Source: Proteobacteria bacterium UBA2996
Lineage (GTDB): Bacteria; Pseudomonadota; Gammaproteobacteria; Arenicellales; UBA868
DNA length: 10,733 bases
Assembly (NCBI GenBank): GCA_002346525.1
Contig: DDZY01000051.1
Location: forward strand, 1 to 10,733
Reading direction: 5' to 3'
Shown piece after piece: positions 1 to 6,507 of the stretch. The position numbers and the translations under genes are program-made. Within the stretch, counting starts at the first letter, position 1; every line of letters begins with the position of its first letter. The notes beneath the pieces are model-generated. The model was not told the DNA's origin, did not search any database, and saw only the letters and a list, made by a program, of their open reading frames with translations.

Positions 1-1
1 G

Positions 2-1102
2 GATGCCGTTACGGCGGCAGACCTGTACACCCCCATTGCCGAGATGGGCGGTGAAGATATTGCGTCGATCATTTATACCTCCGGAACCACCGGGCGCTCC
101 AAAGGCGCCATGCTGAGCCATGACAATCTTGCCAGTAATGCACTCACGCTCATCGATCTTTGGGGCTTCGTCAAAAACGACGTGCTGCTCCACGCCCTGC
201 CCATCTACCACGTGCACGGTCTGTTCGTGGCTGTGCACTGCGCGATGCTGCGCGGCATCCCGATGCGCTTTTTACCGCGCTTCGATGTGGATGAAGTGAT
301 CCGGCAACTGCCCTCGGTCACCGTCATGATGGGGGTGCCCACCTTTTACACAAGGCTGATGGATAACGCGGACTTCACCCGTGAACTTTGTGCGTCTATC
401 CGTCTTTTCATCAGCGGCTCGGCCCCGTTGCTGGCGCAGACGTTTGAAGTGTTCTTTTCACATACCGGTCACCGGATTCTGGAACGGTACGGTATGTCAG
501 AGGCGAATATGATTGCCTCGAACCCTTTGGACGGCGAAAGGATTGCCGGCACCGTAGGCTTTGCGCTACCCGGGGTGACGCTCAGGGTCTGCGATGCCGG
601 GCACAACCCGGTCGGCACGGGGGAGGCGGGAGTACTGCAGATGCGCGGTCCGAATGTTTTCAAGGGCTACTGGCAGATGCCTGAAAAAACGGCGAGCGAA
701 TTCACCGAGGACGGGTTCTTTATCTCGGGAGATATGGCAACGATGGATCACGACGGGCGGGTCCGAATCGTTGGGCGCGAAAAGGATCTCGTCATCAGCG
801 GCGGCCTGAACGTGTATCCCAAGGAAATCGAAGATGCGATTGATGCTATTGAGGGCGTCAACGAATCGGCGGTCATCGGCGTGCCCCACGCAGACCTGGG
901 CGAGGGACTGGTCGCGGTGATCTGTCCGCTGCCCGGGGCGGTCATTGATTCCGACGGCGTGATCAGCCAACTTAAAGCCGAACTCGCCGGATTCAAAGTC
1001 CCACGACAGATCATTACGGTGGAGACGCTGCCGCGAAACGCAATGGGGAAGGTGCAGAAGAACGTGCTGCGAGAACATTATGCGCAGACTTTTACGGCCT
1101 AA
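2..1102 (+). CDS. matB: Malonyl-CoA synthetase (MatB-like acyl-CoA ligase), 5' end cut by window edge
   Basis: An AMP-forming acyl-CoA synthetase that would activate malonate with ATP and CoA to malonyl-CoA in the cytoplasm. The frame is open from base 2, so the Met at 44 is internal; 366 residues are visible of roughly 500 usual for the family. Numbering from that Met, the ATP-binding loop YTSGTTGRSKG is at 11-21, the adenylate motif YGMSE at 149-153, SGD at 228-230, GREKDLVISGG at 244-254, and the C-terminal PRNAMGKVQKN, carrying the likely catalytic lysine (336), at 330-340. The stretch from YGMSEANM through SNPLDGERIAGTVG and the NVYPKEIE segment resemble malonyl-CoA synthetases more than acetyl-CoA or long-chain ligases, but substrate is inferred from family resemblance. 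It ends in TAA, converging with the MazG-like gene 9 nt away. No matA or matC is visible; the upstream context is outside the window. Confidence 0.85.
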   Translation, partial: DAVTAADLYTPIAEMGGEDIASIIYTSGTTGRSKGAMLSHDNLASNALTLIDLWGFVKNDVLLHALPIYHVHGLFVAVHCAMLRGIPMRFLPRFDVDEVIRQLPSVTVMMGVPTFYTRLMDNADFTRELCASIRLFISGSAPLLAQTFEVFFSHTGHRILERYGMSEANMIASNPLDGERIAGTVGFALPGVTLRVCDAGHNPVGTGEAGVLQMRGPNVFKGYWQMPEKTASEFTEDGFFISGDMATMDHDGRVRIVGREKDLVISGGLNVYPKEIEDAIDAIEGVNESAVIGVPHADLGEGLVAVICPLPGAVIDSDGVISQLKAELAGFKVPRQIITVETLPRNAMGKVQKNVLREHYAQTFTA

Positions 1103-1111
1103 CGCGCTCGG

Positions 1112-1465
1112 CTAAAGCTCAGTGTACTTTTTTGAATTGCCCCGAGCTTTATCGACCGGGTACTTGCGCCGGTTTTTTTCAAGTTTGGCCCACGCAGCGG
1201 CTTCGATATCCACCCCGAGGCGTGAAGCAATACGCAGCGTATAAATGAGCACATCAGCGATCTCTTCTGCGACCTCATCAAGCTGCTCTGGTGCGAGTTC
1301 GGCGCTCTGGCGCTCCGTTAACCACTGGAAGTGTTCGGCCAGTTCAGCGGCCTCGACCATCAGGGCCATTGAGAGGTTCTTGGGAGCGTGAAACTGCTCC
1401 CAGTCCCGTTCCCTGGCAAACTCGTCAACGGCGTCAGTTAGTGCCTCGGTGAAGTGGTCGGTCAT
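1112..1465 (-). CDS. MazG-like nucleotide pyrophosphohydrolase (dCTPase/RS21-C6 type)
   Basis: A small all-alpha NTP pyrophosphohydrolase of 117 residues, expected to hydrolyse a (deoxy)nucleoside triphosphate to the monophosphate and pyrophosphate with Mg2+. The MazG metal-binding pattern ExxE(12-28)ExxD is present: E38 and E41 in VEAAELAEHFQWL, then E68 and D71 in EEIADVLIYTLRIA. The single short domain and the HFQWL segment match the dCTPP1/RS21-C6 branch rather than the two-domain MazG of E. coli. The start at 1465 has an AGGG-type ribosome site about 8 nt upstream. It lies 26 nt after the ThDP enzyme gene on the same strand, so it is probably the last gene of the pha-side transcript. Substrate is not determinable from sequence, and a link to PHA metabolism is not established. 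Confidence 0.85.
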   Translation of the reverse strand: MTDHFTEALTDAVDEFARERDWEQFHAPKNLSMALMVEAAELAEHFQWLTERQSAELAPEQLDEVAEEIADVLIYTLRIASRLGVDIEAAAWAKLEKNRRKYPVDKARGNSKKYTEL

Positions 1466-1491
1466 GGGTATTCCCTGAGTCGGACTTGTGA

Positions 1492-3171
1492 CTACGACTT
1501 GGCTCGAGCCCGGATCTCACTCAGGGTCATCGTGTGCGCAATTGCCTGGGCATCTGTCACGAGTTCAATCAGCGTGCTGCCGGAGGCGTCCAATGCCCGC
1601 CGCAGGGCCGGGCCGAAGTCCGCCGTCAGGGTTACCCGTTCGGCCGACAACCCATAGGCATTCGCCAGCGTCAGAAAGTCAGGATTAAGCAGGTCGGTAT
1701 TCTCGGTCCGGCCAGGAAAATGTATCTCCTGATGCATCCGGATGGTGCCGAGCATCGCGTTATTGACGACGATCACAACAATCGACAATCCTTCCTGCGT
1801 TATCGTCGCCAGTTCCTGACTCGTCATCTGGATATCGCCGTCTCCCGTCATGGCAATGACCTGGCGGTCCGGATGTTCCAGGGCTGCCGCTATCGCGGCC
1901 GGAATCCCGTAACCCATCGAACCGCTGGTGGAGGCGAGCTGCCGCCCTCCTTCGCGAAAGCGAAAGAAACGGTGCAGCCAACCCGTATTGTTGCCCGCAC
2001 CGTTGCAGATGATGGCATCGTTATCAACCATTTCGCTGAGCTCACACACCACCGATGCCAGGTTTACGTCACCCGGCGCCTCTGCCGGGGTGCTCCACTC
2101 AAGATAGCTCTGATGCAGCCGGACGGTCTCTTGCACCCAGGGCGGTGCGGCCGGGGGCGCGATCTCTGGGAGTGCGAGTGCAAACGCAGGAGCCTGTGCC
2201 GTGATCGCAAGCGTGGGGTAGTAGACACGCCCAAGTTCTTCCGCGCCCGGATAGATATGCACAAGCTGCTGATCCGGCATCGGGACCTTGAGTCGATAGT
2301 AATGCTGTGTGGTGACTTCACCGAGGCGTATCCCCAAAGCAATCACCAGATCCGCGTTCATCAATGCATCCGACAGCGCCGGATCGATACCGATTCCGAC
2401 GTCACCGATGTAGTGGGGATCGGTATGATCAAAAACATCCTGGTTGCGCCACGCAGCCGCCACCGGCAGTTGCCAGCGCGCGGCAAATTCGTGCAGTGCA
2501 GCACGTGAGGACGCATCCCAGTTGCGCCCCCCCGCGAGCAGTATCGGCCGTTTGGCCTGCGAAAGCAGTTCTGTAAATCGAGCCATATCCGCCGCATTGG
2601 GCGACAGCTTGAGTGCCTGGCGGGCCGGAAGGTCCTCGACCTTCGCACACTCCTCGAGCATGTCCTCGGGCAGGACCACAACGACCGGTCCCGGTCGGCC
2701 GTTGCAGGCGGTGTGGAATGCGCGGCTCATCACCTCGGGCAAACGCGTGGCGTCGTGGACCTGCTCGACGTGCTTAGCAATCGGGCCGTAAAAGAGGCTG
2801 TAGTCGATTTCCTGAAAGGCCTCACGGCAAAGCGTGTCGCGGCTGACCTGGCCGATCAGCAGTACGACCGGGGTCGAGTCCTGCGCCGAGACGTGGATAC
2901 CCGATGCCGCATTGGTCGCCCCGGGACCACGCGTCACAAAACAAACGCCCGGCTGTCCGGTCAGCTTGGCGCTTGCCTCAGCCATCATAGCGGCGCCACC
3001 TTCCTGGCGGCAGACCACGGTTCGGATACCGGGTGCATCCTGCAACGCATCAAGCGCTGCCAGATAACTTTCACCGGGAACACAAAAGACGTGCTTTACC
3101 TTCTGTGCCGCCAATGCATCCACCAGGATCCGGCCACCACTGCGGCCCCCAGACGGGTTCGGCGAAGACAT
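1492..3171 (-). CDS. Thiamine-diphosphate-dependent enzyme, acetolactate synthase large-subunit family, substrate unknown
   Basis: A 559-residue protein with the three-domain layout of the acetohydroxyacid synthase/pyruvate oxidase family: N-terminal pyrimidine-binding domain (about 10-175), central domain (about 195-335) and C-terminal diphosphate-binding domain (about 370-555). The catalytic glutamate is probably E57 in CRQEGGAAMMAEA. The ThDP/Mg motif begins GDGDIQM at 443 and ends at N470-N471. The segment AFQEIDYSLFYGPIAKHV (118-135) resembles acetolactate synthase. However, there is no small regulatory subunit gene beside it and no ilv genes nearby, so branched-chain amino acid synthesis is not supported. 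It could be a catabolic acetolactate synthase, another carboligase or a decarboxylase. Its ATG lies 2 nt after the phaR stop with no convincing ribosome site, suggesting translational coupling; the MazG-like gene follows after 26 nt. Confidence 0.85.
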   Translation of the reverse strand: MSSPNPSGGRSGGRILVDALAAQKVKHVFCVPGESYLAALDALQDAPGIRTVVCRQEGGAAMMAEASAKLTGQPGVCFVTRGPGATNAASGIHVSAQDSTPVVLLIGQVSRDTLCREAFQEIDYSLFYGPIAKHVEQVHDATRLPEVMSRAFHTACNGRPGPVVVVLPEDMLEECAKVEDLPARQALKLSPNAADMARFTELLSQAKRPILLAGGRNWDASSRAALHEFAARWQLPVAAAWRNQDVFDHTDPHYIGDVGIGIDPALSDALMNADLVIALGIRLGEVTTQHYYRLKVPMPDQQLVHIYPGAEELGRVYYPTLAITAQAPAFALALPEIAPPAAPPWVQETVRLHQSYLEWSTPAEAPGDVNLASVVCELSEMVDNDAIICNGAGNNTGWLHRFFRFREGGRQLASTSGSMGYGIPAAIAAALEHPDRQVIAMTGDGDIQMTSQELATITQEGLSIVVIVVNNAMLGTIRMHQEIHFPGRTENTDLLNPDFLTLANAYGLSAERVTLTADFGPALRRALDASGSTLIELVTDAQAIAHTMTLSEIRARAKS

Positions 3172-3173
3172 GT

Positions 3174-3677
3174 TCAGTTCTTGGGAGGTTTCTTGGCAGG
3201 TTTGTCAGTGGGGCGCTTGGAGTCGCCCGCATCATCCTTGACGAGACCCGCAGAACGCAGGAAGTTCTGCTGGACATCCTGCCAGGCTTCAAGATTGCGT
3301 TTGGCCATCTCGGACATCATGCCTACCGAGGTCTGGCCGAGAAACTCAGTCAGCTGATCCTGGTATACCCGCTGCTGATCGACAAAGAGTTCCAGGCTGC
3401 GGTTTAAATAGTCGGTGAATATCTTCTGCGTACTGCCGCCGTAAAAACGGATCAAGTGCGTCAGGATTTCTGTCGTGAAAAGCGGCTGGCCGCCGCTCTC
3501 CTGTTCGTTGATGATCTGTAGCAGGACCGTCCGGGTGAGATCATCACCGCTGGCGACGTCAACGACCTCGAACTCCTCGCCCTCTATGATGAGCTGGCGA
3601 AGATCCGAGATCGTGATGTAACGGCTGACTTCCGTATCGTAAAGCCGCCGGTTGGGATACTTCTTGATGGTGCGCAT
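3174..3677 (-). CDS. phaR: Polyhydroxyalkanoate synthesis repressor PhaR
   Basis: A 167-residue regulator of PHA granule genes. The N-terminus (1-60) is the conserved PHB/PHA accumulation-regulator DNA-binding domain, opening RTIKKYPNRRLYDTEVSRYIT. A second conserved block (about 65-105, PLFTTEILTHLIRFYGG...) is the PHB-accumulation domain. The C-terminus (about 147-167) is polar and rich in Lys/Pro with a PAKK motif and is less conserved. In characterised bacteria PhaR binds TGC-rich DNA upstream of phaP and phaR and is released when it binds polymer. Matching TGCA-type boxes lie before phaP and just before this gene. It follows phaB by 74 nt and is followed after 2 nt by the ThDP enzyme gene. 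The ribosome site at 3677 is weak. Confidence 0.93.
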   Translation of the reverse strand: MRTIKKYPNRRLYDTEVSRYITISDLRQLIIEGEEFEVVDVASGDDLTRTVLLQIINEQESGGQPLFTTEILTHLIRFYGGSTQKIFTDYLNRSLELFVDQQRVYQDQLTEFLGQTSVGMMSEMAKRNLEAWQDVQQNFLRSAGLVKDDAGDSKRPTDKPAKKPPKN

Positions 3678-3688
3678 GGTGACTTAAG

Positions 3689-3729
3689 GCCCCCGCTATT
3701 GTGCGGTGCAATAATAACACCCCGGGGGC
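3689..3729. repeat. Inverted repeat GCCCCCG/CGGGGGC flanking the phaR operator
   Basis: GCCCCCG at 3689-3695 and CGGGGGC at 3723-3729 are perfect 7-nt inverted arms around a 27-nt centre that contains the candidate operator and -10 element. As RNA on the minus strand the hairpin would lie between phaB and phaR. There is no U-tract after it, so it is not a typical terminator. It may stabilise the upstream mRNA or may be chance in GC-rich DNA. Confidence 0.35.
3696..3712. promoter_or_regulatory. Candidate PhaR operator in front of phaR
   Basis: On the minus strand this reads ATTGCACCGCACAATAG, close to the GTTGCACTGCACAATAAC box before phaP. A -10-like TATTAT (3711-3716, minus strand, 5 of 6 to consensus) adjoins it, placing the box over the expected transcription start of phaR. 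No good -35 was found, so a stand-alone promoter is tentative. Autorepression by PhaR is known in other bacteria; here it is inferred from the repeated motif. Confidence 0.5.
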
Positions 3730-3751
3730 ACCGAGCCGCGGCCGGCACACA

Positions 3752-4474
3752 TCAGTACATATGCTGGCCACCGTTGATCGACAGGGTGGAGCCGGTAATA
3801 AAGGTCGCGTCATCCGCTACCAGGAACTGCACCGCCCGGGCGATATCGCTTGCGTAGCCCAATCTGCCGACCGGGATGGTGGCGATGATCTTTTCAAGCA
3901 CCTTTTCCGGCACCGCGCGCACCATATCCGTATCAACGTAGCCGGGTGCAATAGCGTTGACCGTGACCCCTTTAGACGCGCCTTCCAGCGCCAGCGCTTT
4001 GGTGAACCCGTGGATGCCGGACTTGGCAGCGGCATAGTTCACCTGGCCGTACTGGCCTGCCTGACCGTTGACGGATCCGATATTGACGATGCGGCCAAAG
4101 CCGCGATCGCGCATACCGTCGATGACGTTGCGGCACATGTTGTAGCACGAGGAAAGGTTGGTCTGCAAAACCGCATTCCACTGCTCAAAGTCCATCCGGT
4201 GCAAAGTGCCGTCGCGGGTGATGCCGGCATTGTTGACCAGGATACCAACCGGACCAAGATCCGCCTCGATCCTGGATACACTGTCGGCGCACTCATCGAA
4301 ATCCGCTACATCAAAACGGTACACGCTGATACCGGTTTGCGCCTTGAAAGCCTCGGCCGCTTCATCATTGCCGGCATAGGTTGCCGCAACCTTGTGGCCT
4401 TCTTCACTCAGGGCGACCGATATGGCGGCCCCGATGCCGCGGGTTCCGCCGGTCACGATTGCTGCGTGTGGCAT
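3752..4474 (-). CDS. phaB: Acetoacetyl-CoA reductase PhaB (SDR family)
   Basis: A 240-residue classical short-chain dehydrogenase/reductase that would reduce acetoacetyl-CoA to (R)-3-hydroxybutyryl-CoA with NADPH, the second step of poly(3-hydroxybutyrate) synthesis. The Rossmann motif TGGTRGIG is at 8-15, NNAG at 81-84, and the catalytic triad is S134 (in NIGSVNGQ), Y147 and K151 (YAAAK). The stretches NNAGITRD, NIGSVNGQAGQYGQVNYAAAKSG and the ending FITGSTLSINGGQHMY are typical of PhaB rather than FabG. Length matches the family (about 245). A GAGG ribosome site lies 9 nt before the start at 4474. It follows phaA by 98 nt and precedes phaR by 74 nt. Confidence 0.95.
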   Translation of the reverse strand: MPHAAIVTGGTRGIGAAISVALSEEGHKVAATYAGNDEAAEAFKAQTGISVYRFDVADFDECADSVSRIEADLGPVGILVNNAGITRDGTLHRMDFEQWNAVLQTNLSSCYNMCRNVIDGMRDRGFGRIVNIGSVNGQAGQYGQVNYAAAKSGIHGFTKALALEGASKGVTVNAIAPGYVDTDMVRAVPEKVLEKIIATIPVGRLGYASDIARAVQFLVADDATFITGSTLSINGGQHMY

Positions 4475-4509
4475 CTTATGAGTCCTCGTTCTTTAAATTT
4501 CTTTAAGTT

Positions 4510-4527
4510 CGTTAAACATGGTTAACG
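4510..4527. repeat. Short inverted repeat in the phaA-phaB gap
   Basis: CGTTAA (4510-4515) and TTAACG (4522-4527) form 6-bp arms around a 6-nt loop within the 98-nt gap between phaA and phaB. No U-tract follows on the minus strand, so termination is unlikely; it could be an operator half-site pair, an mRNA processing hairpin, or chance. The rest of the gap is AT-rich and shows nothing else I can name. Confidence 0.25.
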
Positions 4528-4572
4528 GGTTGCCGGAATGGCGTGCGATCTTTATCCGAATCCCAAGAGTGA

Positions 4573-5757
4573 TCAATTTCGCTCGATGCACATCGCGATA
4601 CCCATCCCGCCGCCGATGCACAGGGTGGCAAGGCCACGGCTCGCCTCACGACGCTGCATCTCGTAAAGCAGCGTTGTCAGCACCCGAGCCCCAGATGCAC
4701 CAATGGGATGACCCAGGGCAATGGCGCCACCGTTCACATTGACCCGGTCAGGGTTCCACATCATCTCCTGGTTAACCGCACAGGCCTGAGCGGCAAAGGC
4801 TTCGTTGGCCTCCACGAGTTCAAGGTCGTCTATCGTCCAGCCTGCTTTCTTTAGCGCTGCGGTGCTGGCCGGGATCGGCCCGGTTCCCATGATGCTGGGG
4901 TCAACGCCGGCTGTGGCCCAGGAAACGATTCGGGCAAGCGGCGTAATCCCGCGCTCAGCAGCTGTGGCCGCACTCATCAAAACGGTCGCTGCCGCACCGT
5001 CATTCAGTCCCGACGCGTTGCCGGCGGTCACGCTGCCTTCTTTATCAAAGGCAGGGCGCAAACCGGACAAACCCTCGGCTGTGGTGCCATGACGCGGATG
5101 TTCATCGGTATCAACGACGGTGTCGCCCTTGCGGCCCCTGATCGTCACGGGAACAATCTCCTCGTTGAAGCGGCCTGCCTGTTGCGCCGCCTCGGCTTTT
5201 TGCTGGGAAGCGGCTGCGAAGGCATCCTGCATCTCCCGGGAAATGCCAAACTTCGAGGCGACGTTCTCGGCGGTATTGCCCATGTGATATCCGTTAAACA
5301 CATCCAGCAAGCCGTCTACCAGCATGGTGTCGATCATCTCCAGTCCACCGAGCTTCTGGCCGTCGCGAAGATGGGCACAGTGCGGTGCCTGGCTCATGCT
5401 CTCCTGTCCGCCGGCCACCACGATGTCGGCATCTGCATTGCGGATCGCCTGATAGCCCGCGGCCACGGCGCGAAGGCCTGAACCGCACAACTGGTTGAGC
5501 ACGAGCGCCGTGCTTTCCACGGGGATGCCGGCGCCGATTGCGGCCTGGCGAGCCGGGTTCTGTCCAGTGCCCGCGGTCAGGATCTGGCCCATAACGACTT
5601 CATTGACGTCGTCGGCAGGAACACCGGCGCGCTCGAGCGCGGCCATGATCGCAGCCTGGCCGAGTTCACTCGCCGGCAGTGCCGAGAGTCCGCCGTTAAA
5701 GGCGCCGACCGGAGTCCTGGCGGCACTTGCAATAACTACATCTGTTTCAGATGTCAT
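4573..5757 (-). CDS. phaA: Acetyl-CoA C-acetyltransferase (beta-ketothiolase) PhaA
   Basis: A 394-residue biosynthetic thiolase that condenses two acetyl-CoA to acetoacetyl-CoA, the first committed step to poly(3-hydroxybutyrate). All hallmark residues are present: nucleophile C91 in NQLCGSGLRAV, H350 in GHPIGASG and C380 in CIGGGMGIA; NEAFAAQ (about 318-324) is also typical. Length equals the family standard (about 393). The start at 5757 gives the canonical N-terminus (DVVIASAARTPVGAF). A GAGGT lies upstream inside a small GAGGTctACCTC palindrome (5760-5771), so the ribosome site may be partly sequestered. It is separated from phaP by 244 nt with a terminator-like hairpin, and from phaB by 98 nt, so phaA-phaB likely form the core of the transcript. 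Confidence 0.95.
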   Translation of the reverse strand: MTSETDVVIASAARTPVGAFNGGLSALPASELGQAAIMAALERAGVPADDVNEVVMGQILTAGTGQNPARQAAIGAGIPVESTALVLNQLCGSGLRAVAAGYQAIRNADADIVVAGGQESMSQAPHCAHLRDGQKLGGLEMIDTMLVDGLLDVFNGYHMGNTAENVASKFGISREMQDAFAAASQQKAEAAQQAGRFNEEIVPVTIRGRKGDTVVDTDEHPRHGTTAEGLSGLRPAFDKEGSVTAGNASGLNDGAAATVLMSAATAAERGITPLARIVSWATAGVDPSIMGTGPIPASTAALKKAGWTIDDLELVEANEAFAAQACAVNQEMMWNPDRVNVNGGAIALGHPIGASGARVLTTLLYEMQRREASRGLATLCIGGGMGIAMCIERN

Positions 5758-5901
5758 GAGAGGTCTACCTCGTTTTGTCGATTTTGAAGGCCGGAGGACT
5801 GAACCCCCCGACAGGGCGCCTGATTAGCATCGGATGAGACGGACTCGATCATTGTGTCACACCATCACGGCTGGGGAATCATGCCGGGCGACTTGAAGTT
5901 T

Positions 5902-5955
5902 GTCTTCCGTCCCAACTTAAAACGGGGAAGACCCGCGGTGACCGGTCTTCCCTGT
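5902..5955 (-). terminator. Terminator-like hairpin after phaP with a competing third arm
   Basis: GGGAAGACC (5925-5933) and GGTCTTCCC (5944-5952) form a perfect 9-bp stem with a 10-nt loop. On the minus strand it is followed by CG and UUUU (5922-5919), about 50 nt after the phaP stop, fitting an intrinsic terminator with a short U-tract. A third arm, GTCTTCC at 5902-5908, can instead pair with GGAAGAC at 5926-5932, so the middle arm has two partners. The remaining phaP-phaA DNA (5758-5901, 5956-6001) shows no box or promoter I could support. Confidence 0.55.
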
Positions 5956-6001
5956 CCAGAACTTCGCCTTAATGAGACAGCGCCTTGGGGCGCCCCAGCA
6001 A

Positions 6002-6385
6002 TTAAGCCGCTTTGTCGGCCGAGTTGGCGTCTTTTTGCATCACCGTGCCGAGGTCAGCAGCTGACTGGCTAAAGAGCGCCTGCGCCTCGTCGGCGTAAGC
6101 CCGGCTGAGTTCCATGATCTCACCGGAGTCTTTGGTCATTCTCTGAACCAGACCCCGAACCACCTCAGGCTGCTTTTCAAAGTAGGACCGCGCAGACTGC
6201 GCATCTTTGACTTCGAGTGCTTCACGGGCGTTGTTCAACAGGGCGTCGGTGTAAACCTTGGCAGAACCCATCTGCAGTTCGATCATCTTTTCAATGTTCT
6301 TGACCATCAGCTGGCCGGCGCTGTTGGCCGCATTGGCCGCCGTTTTCGCGACAGTTCCATAAGTGTCGGTCATGTTGGAATTCAT
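6002..6385 (-). CDS. phaP: Phasin family protein (PHA granule-associated)
   Basis: A 127-residue, almost entirely helical amphipathic protein without Cys or Trp, matching the small phasin family that coats PHA granules and controls their number and size. Visible traits are the Ala-rich start (VAKTAANAANSAGQLMVKNIEKMIELQMGSAK), the central YTDALLNNAREALEVKD and an Ala/Asp-rich C-terminus. I chose the Met at 6385 because GAGGA lies 7-8 nt upstream. The in-frame Met at 6430 would add 15 unlike residues, lacks a ribosome site and would lie at or before the predicted transcript start. A candidate promoter with two TGCA boxes precedes it and a terminator-like hairpin follows, so it may be expressed separately from phaAB, as expected for an abundant granule protein. 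Confidence 0.88.
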   Translation of the reverse strand: MNSNMTDTYGTVAKTAANAANSAGQLMVKNIEKMIELQMGSAKVYTDALLNNAREALEVKDAQSARSYFEKQPEVVRGLVQRMTKDSGEIMELSRAYADEAQALFSQSAADLGTVMQKDANSADKAA

Positions 6386-6423
6386 CGTTTTGTCCTCGTC
6401 AATATCAGGGATGGAAAAAATTT

Positions 6424-6463
6424 GTTGCACTGCACAATAACAGAATGATTGATGCAGTGCAAC
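6424..6463. promoter_or_regulatory. Paired TGCA-box operator (candidate PhaR site) over the phaP promoter
   Basis: GTTGCACTGCA at 6424-6434 and its exact reverse complement TGCAGTGCAAC at 6453-6463 form an 11-bp perfect inverted repeat with an 18-nt spacer; box centres are 29 bp apart. One box overlaps the predicted -35 and the other touches the -10 and start region of phaP, the arrangement expected of a repressor. PhaR of other bacteria binds TGC-rich near-palindromic DNA at phaP, and phaR is in this locus, so PhaR is the obvious candidate. Confidence 0.65.
6434..6462 (-). promoter_or_regulatory. Candidate phaP promoter (-35/-10)
   Basis: On the minus strand, TTGCAC (6457-6462) is followed after exactly 17 nt by TATTGT (6434-6439). 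These match 3 of 6 and 4 of 6 of the sigma-70 consensus, with ideal spacing. Transcription would start near 6427, giving a leader of about 42 nt. The AT-rich DNA just upstream (6464-6510) could serve as an UP element. The match is modest and partly dictated by the operator sequence. Confidence 0.45.
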
Positions 6464-6494
6464 ATTTATTAGGAAATATATATTTAAATTTATA

Positions 6495-6507
6495 AATCAA
6501 TAACTTA
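6495..6507 (+). promoter_or_regulatory. Candidate IHF-binding site
   Basis: AATCAATAACTTA fits the integration host factor consensus WATCAANNNNTTR at every specified position and is preceded by a strongly A/T-rich stretch (6464-6494), as in high-affinity IHF sites. It sits between the divergent phaP and phaE genes. AT-rich DNA raises the odds of a chance match, so this is a candidate only. Confidence 0.4.

Noticed and set aside
1113..1151. Inverted repeat TAAAGCTC/GAGCTTTA at the matB/mazG convergence, considered as a bidirectional terminator
   Set aside because: The loop is 23 nt, the stem is weak, much of it is inside the MazG-like coding end, and there is no U-tract directly after the stem.
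1534..2508. Open frame of 324 codons on the + strand
   Set aside because: It lies wholly antisense to the well-supported ThDP enzyme gene, its product is low-complexity Arg/His-rich with no recognisable motif, and it is a typical GC-driven shadow frame.
3701..4525. Open frame of 274 codons on the + strand opposite phaB
   Set aside because: phaB is unambiguous on the minus strand with all catalytic residues; the opposite frame shows no family features.
5986..5997. GC-rich palindrome TGGGGCGCCCCA just after phaP
   Set aside because: No loop longer than the central bases and no T-run; the hairpin at 5925-5952 is a better terminator candidate.
6386..6430. Upstream in-frame ATG at 6430 as phasin start
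   Set aside because: It lacks a ribosome site, adds residues unlike phasins, and overlaps the operator and predicted transcript start; 6385 has GAGGA at the right distance.
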